A stretch of 64,000 nt of DNA from Spodoptera frugiperda (taxonomy: Eukaryota > Arthropoda > Insecta > Lepidoptera > Noctuidae), in contig NC_064212.1 in NCBI RefSeq assembly GCF_023101765.2, forward strand, positions 3,844,001-3,908,000, written 5' to 3'. Below the pieces are notes generated by a model. That model did not search any database. It had not been told where the DNA came from and was given only the letters and a program-made list of their open reading frames with translations. This document shows, piece by piece, positions 24,801 through 33,800 of the stretch (within the stretch, counting starts at the first letter, position 1; each line of letters opens with the position of its first letter). A program made the translations under genes and the position numbers.

Positions 24801-27800
24801 CAGCCCTAACTTCCGTAATATTATAGTAAGTCTCGCTATCTCAGTCACACACTCAAGATAATGTAGAGTATCGCTCGGATCATTTCGAGTTGAGAGCAAT
24901 CGTCAAGATCTGTGCCGTATTGTGACACCCACTACCACTGTCTTGCATGCCCTACCGACTATCAAGGGTTTATTGCCCTGCAACCACACTATAATGAGAT
25001 AGATACGACCATAAGACTTCGTGATTGGCCCGCAGAAAGATAAATAATCACGTTTGTAGCATACTTCCACAAAAAAGTACCTATATCACGTTCTTTGTTC
25101 TACAAACTGAACCGAATTCCTTAATGGTCTTTATCTTGGACTTAGCCAATTATGCCCTTATTTGTCTACGCAAACCTATTACTAGTAATTATCAAGTTAA
25201 CGCTACGATATCGCTTTCAACTTTTGTTTTTCTAAACTAAATCTAAGAAAAGTAAAGAAAACCTAACTATCCTGTCTCTATCTCATTCTAAGGTTATAAC
25301 AATATATATTTAAATGATGGTTAATATTCCCAACCTCTTTGGCCTCATCGAAGTGAGAAGAACACCTAATGGCTATAATAATTTAGAGACGCATCTAAAA
25401 TTGGACGCAGATTTTACCCAATAAATAGATACTGACTACACTCCATTACGTAGATAATATATTCTCTTATACCCCATTACTTTAACAGTATGAAATAAAT
25501 GTCCAATTTAGGTGCAGTGTATTATAATAATGCTCTTTATTCCCGTCCTGTTGTGAACCGCATTCCTTTGGTACGTACTTAGTATTTTTTGCGTAGGCGT
25601 CGAACCCCACACCCATCGTTTCTTGCATTATAATTATCTGGAACGAATAAATATGGGCAACAGTTTATGCTGGGTTGTACGTACCGCTCATAATTTATTT
25701 CTACATTAATTTATAATTAGCCTGAAGCAACGTAAAAGTGATTAAATTTAAGCAATTTACCTGATTTGTTATTAATGGAGAATGCTCTTTGCCTGAAGAA
25801 ATTTGTCTTGTCGTTTAATTAATTAACATCCACCTTCGCAGTTGCTCAACAACTCACTTTTGCATAAAAAATACCGACTTTTATTAAAACATTTATTTTC
25901 TTGATAAATATCTATAGAGAGATAACAAGCGTAATTCCTAAACATCCAAACGATACTAGTTACATTTCAAAACAACACCGCAAAATTATATCCAGAAGCG
26001 AAACTTACGCAAAGACTACCGAATCGAATTTGATACACCGAGTATCGAGAATCGAGTACAATTTACACCCCGCGGCAAAATCGCAAACCGCTTACATAAT
26101 CGGAAAATGCAGTACGCAAATCGATATACAACCTGTAACTATCATCCATAACTTATCTCGCAAAACCAGGTAGCAATCAAGTACATACGGGACACATGAA
26201 GCTATACAAAACCAGTTTATCATGGTCTCGCTTTGTACAATCTTTCTGCACATTCGACGGTCAGTTTATACTGGTTATGTATGGCTTGATGTTTACCTCT
26301 GTTTACAACTTCACTGGAGGTATTTACTTGTTGCTTTTCCATCGAATTATTCATACGTCCTTCGTACACCATCGCTAGTCAACAATGTGCTTAATAAAGG
26401 CAGGTAGCGTGTTGATGTATTCTGTTAAGTAAGCAAGTCTACTTGGTCATTACTTGAACGAGCCACTGGCGCCAATAGTCTTGTTATAGGTAGGTACATG
26501 GAAATATGTTGGCCGGATATGCCTTCTGTTGCGGTTAATTTAAACAGATTGCTTCGTGTTTTGCGGTACTGGTATCACAAACAATAACTCAATATTTTAA
26601 TGGTAATACATCAAAATAAGAACTTATCTTAACATTATTCTGAGAATACGCAGTAGGCACATATTTTATATGGAACTGTTAGCTACCTATTTTATACATA
26701 GTCTATAATATTATTTTCTAAAACACTGCCTTATATAGCCACTGATGTCAATTGTGGTTTATAAATGAAAGAAAATATATTCACATTCCATGTTTACGTC
26801 TAAATTAATATGGTATTTTATATGCGTATAAGCGTCAGTGGCTATCAACCTAAAATACGTGTCTCGTTTATATTCTGGTAGCCATTTAATGTCATTAACG
26901 ATGAACATCATTGGCATTGCGCCAACGATCGCATCGGACCTGTTTTACACACTGGTGATAAGAGCCGAGGTTTTAATTACCTTAAAAGTGAACGCACCTG
27001 TCAACGAAGCATTCGTTTTCCTCAGCCAAACATCAAAGATGAATTAGTAACAGCTAAACTTACTTATAAAAACAAAAAAAGATCCGTAACCTACATCCAT
27101 AAAATTACAAGAATAAAAACGTCCGTCTCACAGGCACACAGGCACGCTCTGCTAACGAATTTCACGCCCTTGTCACATCCAGTTATCGCATTAGCGTTGT
27201 TAGTTTATTTCAACCAGTTTCAATCTGACCGGGCATCATTTAACATTGCAATTTGTATAATTACACGTCTAGGAACAACTACATAGGTACCATATATAGA
27301 AGAATAGAACTATATACCCGTAGACTTGTAGCACATTCCTTTGTCCCGTCTATATGGTTATAATTGGCTTGCAATATTAGATTTATGTTGTGTTAATAAA
27401 CCTAAGTATATTAATAAACAAGTAAGACTTATAAGGCGTCAAAATGACAACATGTTTAATAGGGACAAAGGATAATTAATTTATATTACTTAGGCACTTG
27501 ATGATAATTTACCGAAGTGAATACTTACTAAGAAACCATTTATTAATTTAGGTAACTACCTACTTCAAAGCGGGAAAATGATACTCTGCTCAAGTAGGTA
27601 CTTAGAAATTAAAGTTTATTATTTTTAATACTGGTCTCACTCGCTTTGCAGCTGGCCCAAACCTTTAATAAATAAAACCTAATTGAAAATTCAAAAGGCA
27701 CAAAGCCAAATCTTATTCAATTGGCCCTTAAACCGATTCCGCACTTTCAAACGCACCTGCCTCGTACATTATACATTGTAGAAAACGGGACAGCAAACGG

Positions 27801-30800
27801 CGTGTACGATTTGCACTTTCGATTAGAACATCCAGTGAACACTATTTCAACCCGATGTCACACCTATGATCAAATTGATAGGCTGCTTTATAGTCTAACA
27901 CACCTTGTTAGGAGATTTTACGAGTGGAGACATGAACATTTCTCTTTAAAATACGTATGTATACTAAAATATCGTATCAGATTCTTTATTTCTTTAGATA
28001 AGTCTAAGATCAATAGACAACGGTTGAAAGCAAATCCAATCCAAACCCCAAGGCGTTTGGGCTCTTTTTTATATGTTCTACTCGAATTTCATAAGACAAA
28101 CTAATTACTTGCATATTTTCTTCGAATACTTATTTCGCTTTTAATTTTCTTTGCAGCTCCCGACTTCTCACTGTGTGTTCACGTCCGAAGATGGATGGTG
28201 TCCAGTAGAACGCGAATACCTTCCAGCAGCTGACGACAAATCCACTAAAGGGATTGAAGTCAACCCAGTATCTGCTGAAAGAACTCTTTACGTTGGCAAG
28301 AAGAACAAACTGGATATCCAGTACACTTCCGAAACTAAAGCAAAGGTAAGCTTCATTGGAATTGCTTTTTTGTTAACAATAATAATAAGGACGACTTTTC
28401 TTTATAGAGAAGAAACCTACAATTTTAGTTTCCTCACTCATTGTAATTGATGATCCTTAGTTAAAGAAAATTTGCATAGGATTCCAAAAACATTACGTGA
28501 TAATCACATAATACTTCGGATACTAATCATTCCAGAACAAGAGGCACTTGTTTAGGCAACCTAATTGCAAATGGATCACCCAAGATGCTGTGATGACAAC
28601 ACTAAGGAAGGGTCAGATAGAAGGTCAATGATCTAAGAATAGTAAACAATATCAGAAAAGGTTAATAATAAGACAGTTGACACTTATTACGTAATCGCTG
28701 ATATGGTCAAACATTCTTCGAAATGTGATATGTCAAGTTGAAAATAAGCCCCATTTAGCTCAAGAAACACTAACAATTAACCTAAATTGTTTCTTGCTTA
28801 CAAATATGTTATGGTTGTTAAAGTTAATGCCGATTTTATGGCACATTATCATAGGGCAGAAATGTGAATGACTAAGGGAATAAAATTTGTTTAATGGAGA
28901 CGTGAGAATTAGAGGTTATAAGCGAGCAAAATATTTGCAGCTGATGCAAATATTGGAGATAGAGCACGCATCATCATTCCAAAATGTTATTGATTGATTC
29001 ATTGTTGGTTACTGCGCAATATAATGTGTAATATAGATCATATATACATTTTATAAATATGGTAATATTACTGTAATAATATTGTCATTAAAAGTATCGC
29101 TTAGCATGAAGTCAGCTTTTCTCAAAAAATATAATCATACTTCTAAAGAAGTCTAGTAAAAATAACTCGGTAAATGAAAGGATCAGTATAAAGGCCAAAG
29201 CATTATCTACATTCTAGCCTTACATTCTTTATCCATAGCAGTAGTTGTTTGAGGAAGCAAACGACTAGTGATGCATTCTGACACAATGAGAGTAACATGT
29301 CCCAGTAATTTTAGAATTAACGTCAGCATCTCTTGAAGCGTGCCTCTCTATTCCCTTGGACATAATTGCTACTATTATAATAATTATAATTACAGTAGAC
29401 CATGTTTAAATAATGATACCATGATTATAATTACGTTTTAATAGTCTACACTCTAATGATGACGAAAGTTGACATGATATCTAAATGGAGAAAAAGTTTT
29501 TTGATCTAATTCTTGAGTAATATGTTTTTAAGTAGGTATTAGTCAGTAATATTAATACGATATATACTTAATAAACACTGGATATTACAAATACAAATCC
29601 TTAACCAAATGCTAAAAATATGATAGCATGTAGTATTTTGAAGGTTTCAATCATGAGAGCACCGTGACTCACATTCGAAACACTCATAAAATACAGATCG
29701 AAGATCCACATCCTCTCAATAACTGTACAATCAAATCTCGCCCTAAATCCCCTATAATTCTTCATCCTTTTGACTTAAATTATCTTGCAGCCCAAGATGT
29801 TGATTCAGCACTCGACTCAAAGCTTCAACATCGAATTTGATATCGACGAGCCTGAATGTGCTGGGAGGTTGTGCGCCACCACAATCTCTGCTACTCCTAC
29901 TCAAGACTTCTGCAACGTTACTGGTGGAGTGTCCGAGTATGTGGAAGTCAAAATCGACGTAGGACTAGCTGAGGAAGTGAAGATCAAGTACTACGTGGTC
30001 TGCGCATGCCCCTGCAGTGGTAACGCCGAGATTCGATCCCCAGTCTGCAACAGAAATGGCAATTATTCTTGCGGAATCTGCATCTGTGAACCTGGATGGT
30101 AAGTGTCACTGTAATATGCACTGTATCTTAAAGCCAAATACGTTCATTATCCAAAAATATTTCTGTTTGTGGTTACGTGGTCAAAACGATTAATCATACC
30201 GAAACGTGCAAAAACAACGTTATTCAGCTAAATTAACCTTTAGCTAAAATAAATACAGGAAAAAACGACATTGAAATAACATTTTACTTAACAAATCCAA
30301 GTAAAACGGGTTTATGCGGTTAGTTAGTTTAAGTTCTTAATGGAAAATTAACAAATAAAGAGACTAGGTAACGTTTATAAATAAAAACTATACCGTTGAG
30401 TTTAAAACAAATTTAAATGTATTTCGATGACTAAAGCAACAAACGGAAAAGAACAGTCACGGTCCTTACAACAACAGTTAAAGTAATCTTAGGAAACTAT
30501 GGGTGCAACACCCAATCGCATCTTGAAACACAAAAGATTTCTGTGTTGCCTATTTTACACAAGCTAGAAAGTAAGTGAAATCTAGCTTTACACGAAACCT
30601 AACTGAATAAAATGCTCATAAAAACTGTGCAAACAATAAACTCTAGCTGGTAACTTGTTATAGGTATAATAACTCAGAAACATTTGAACAAATAAACAAC
30701 GCAGGTGACATATACGCATTCAACAATTGAATGTTAAAAATAATAATATTCACCAAGTACCTAAAAGTAAAAGTTAAATTCATCGTAATGTGGACAATGA

Positions 30801-33800
30801 ATCATATCACGAGGCAAACAAACAAGCATTACATGTCGTAACGTAACGAAACAAGGTTGAATTTCGCAAATTATCACTATCACCAGTAAATATTTCAGTT
30901 CAACACAACAAAACCATCTTTGTTCGAACATTGATGCGGAGTTAATTGTGGCACAAGAGCTCCTCTCTGCTCTTAATGCCGAGGTTATTAAAAATGTTTG
31001 ATGCAATACAATTTGTGAACAGCTGCATGTCAAAGAATAATTAGTTTTAAAAGCAAATCTTTGAAAACAGAAATGTTGTCCAAACATTAGGAATTAAAAG
31101 GTTTGATGAAATGTTAGACACACAAACTAATCTTTTATACATTCGTCGGAAGTCGTACTATCTATACAACCATTACTACTGCACATGACATAACGGATAA
31201 TAACTCCTCAACAATTCTAATAAGGCAATCCGCCAGGATGTTCGTCAGTAAACTACTGATAAATCGATTAGCTCCTGATTGTTATCGATAGAAGAATCGG
31301 ATCATTTAGGTCTAGGCAATCCACAAACGATTTTATTATTGTAAATATTATTTCTTTGTTAATTTTGCGGGCATCGCGGGTTATGCATGCATGCATATAT
31401 GTATGCATCCACAAAACCAACGTTACCATTGGCATTTTATGTCCGCCTTTCCAGTCTGTGCATGACATCGAACAATAAGAAATGACCTAAATCTTTCAAG
31501 GATATAATAAATCAGTTAAAAAATGAATACAAAAAATGTAACCAATTCAGCAATACTTAATAACTACAATATTATGCACTTCGAACAAAAAAAAAGAACA
31601 TAGACATTATTACATTGTGTAACTGCAACTAGCATTAACAGTACTATTACAGTTATGCCTAAAAGTAATTTTCTTACCCAGGACCGGCGCATCTTGCGAG
31701 AAACCAATTTGCGATGAGACCAAACGTGGCGATGTTGTTCAATGCTCTCTGAACCCCAGGAACGATGTAAGTCATTTGAAAATATGTTTTATTTACTCCT
31801 CATAACGTCTATTACTTGTTACCTTTTAACTCTTTAGGCCATTAGTCATCAGTAATTCTAAAACGCAATTTTGCTATGAAATCAATCTTCACTTTCCATT
31901 TCCTTTGTCTCACAACCAATCGTTTCCAGGAGGACTGCTACGGCAATGGCTACTGCGGTATCTGTGAGACCTGCGTCTGCTACACAGACCGGGAAGGTTC
32001 CCAATATTTCGACCAGGACAACAACTGCGCAGGTCTTTGCACCATCACAAACGGTGATTACGAAGACTGCCTCGTCAACAGCAATGGCACAAGTGGACAA
32101 TGCTACAATTCTCATTCAAACTTATTCATGCAACGCTACAACGTTTCTCTGACAAATGAAAGAGATCCTCAGAACAGAAAAGTTTGGGTGAAATGCAATG
32201 AAACCTTTGACGACTGTGGAACATTGGAGTACTTCGCCAAACGTGATGAAAGAGGGGACATCTATGTTATGATGGTGAATCATTGTAACGAGATCATCGC
32301 TGAGGCGGTTGTGGCTGACACGAAAGGTAAGACATTTGCAATTAACTTTTATATAGAAGTTACAAAGTGTAGAGTTATTTTAACCAGCAGAGTTCATGTG
32401 ATCGTTCAGTTTTATTTAATTAGTCCCAACGCATGTAAACAGAAATTAAAATAATTAAGAACAACACGATTATGAAACTGCCACACAACGAATTCCACGT
32501 AATTCCATATCATTTGCGTCATTCATAACAAGGCTCCTTATGAATGAAAAAGTAATTTTTAATTTCATTATTTTTACTCTGCATTGCATAACAAGCTCTA
32601 ATATTAACAAGATAGAGTGTTTTCTCCAAGTTTATATTTAAATTTACACAGATGCGTTCAATAATTCCAACCTTTTGACATGGCAAAACAAATAATATGC
32701 GCCTGACAACATCTGCGCATCGGTCTTTCTTAGAACAAACATATTCATCGTGTGTCGTATGGACTTGCTCTATCGTTGTTATTAAAACAATCGCGTTCAC
32801 TTGTATCATGTATTTACGTGTTATAAGACGCCACACTGTCCAATATGGTTAGAAATTACGTTCATGTTTGAAGTCTATTTATTGAAATCCATTGTTATAC
32901 TTTTTAATTACTTGCAAGTAAGGAGGATGATTTTTTCCAAGACTATATATTGTTAAAATAGTCACTAGATACTAGATACTATTACTAGATAGATAAACGT
33001 ATAATTCATAGATAGATATAATAAATATTGCAGTATTCTTAACAACATAAATATTCACATGGAAATGTCTCACTTTTTATCCAAAAACATAAATAAATGA
33101 GTCCGCCATTCGAATTACTTTCACATACCAAATAATTTAAATAATTAGGACCAAGGGGGAGGCCTTTGTTCAGCAGTGGACGTCTCTAGGCTGATGATGA
33201 TGATGATGATGACCAAATAATTTCGGGATATAAAATTAAGATTTAATATACCAATTCGTACGAAATTCGAATTCTAAAATATACTACACTTTTCCTGGTT
33301 CATAAACATAAAATCCAAATGCACAATAGTAACTCCCGTAATCAACAATTCCATTTGTCAGTGACCTAGAAAGTATAATAAACTAATATTTACTCATCAC
33401 AGATAAAGAATGACAACATTAAATAAACAGCACACATACGGCGCGGCCACTATAAACAGTTTACTCATACACTAACTTTTGCCCGCGACACCGTCTGTCT
33501 TTTGTCAAGAGGATTATACTTTGTCTTTCTAAACACAATCTGAGTAAACAACTTCTCATACTTATGATTGTTTGGATTGTTGCATAATAGTAAATAGTTT
33601 TATTTGTATTAAACATGGGTTATGTTCACAATAGCAACAATAGCAGGGATTGTAAACTGTTTCAATTGTTATTCAATAGTAGACTACATTTAAAGAACCT
33701 TCTATTCTTTGATTCATTAATGGTTTTACATGAGTTTTATTCACTACTAAAGCGTATTTTACGTAAGATAAGACGCTAGGAGATTTATGAAACCGACTGG

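Larger units (their letters stand above)
6862..28156 (+). other. 21.3-kb first intron, repeat-filled
   Basis: This intron splits the PSI domain. It contains the LTR retrotransposon at 7563-12774, a tRNA-derived SINE at 14635-14844, a family A retroposon at 15325-15510, a family F element at 21488-21649 and a TCCG-rich element at 21985-22697. Outside these I see only AT-rich sequence (12779-14628, 15511-21474, 22700-28156) without a supported exon on either strand. Confidence 0.7.

Noticed and set aside
25901..26173. 90-codon frame in intron 1
   Set aside because: No motif and no splice context; consistent with chance.
27721..28104. 127-codon plus-strand open frame just before integrin-like exon 2
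   Set aside because: It lacks recognisable motifs and a convincing start, and lies inside the intron ending at the clear acceptor at 28156. I treat it as chance openness, though a conservation test could overturn this.
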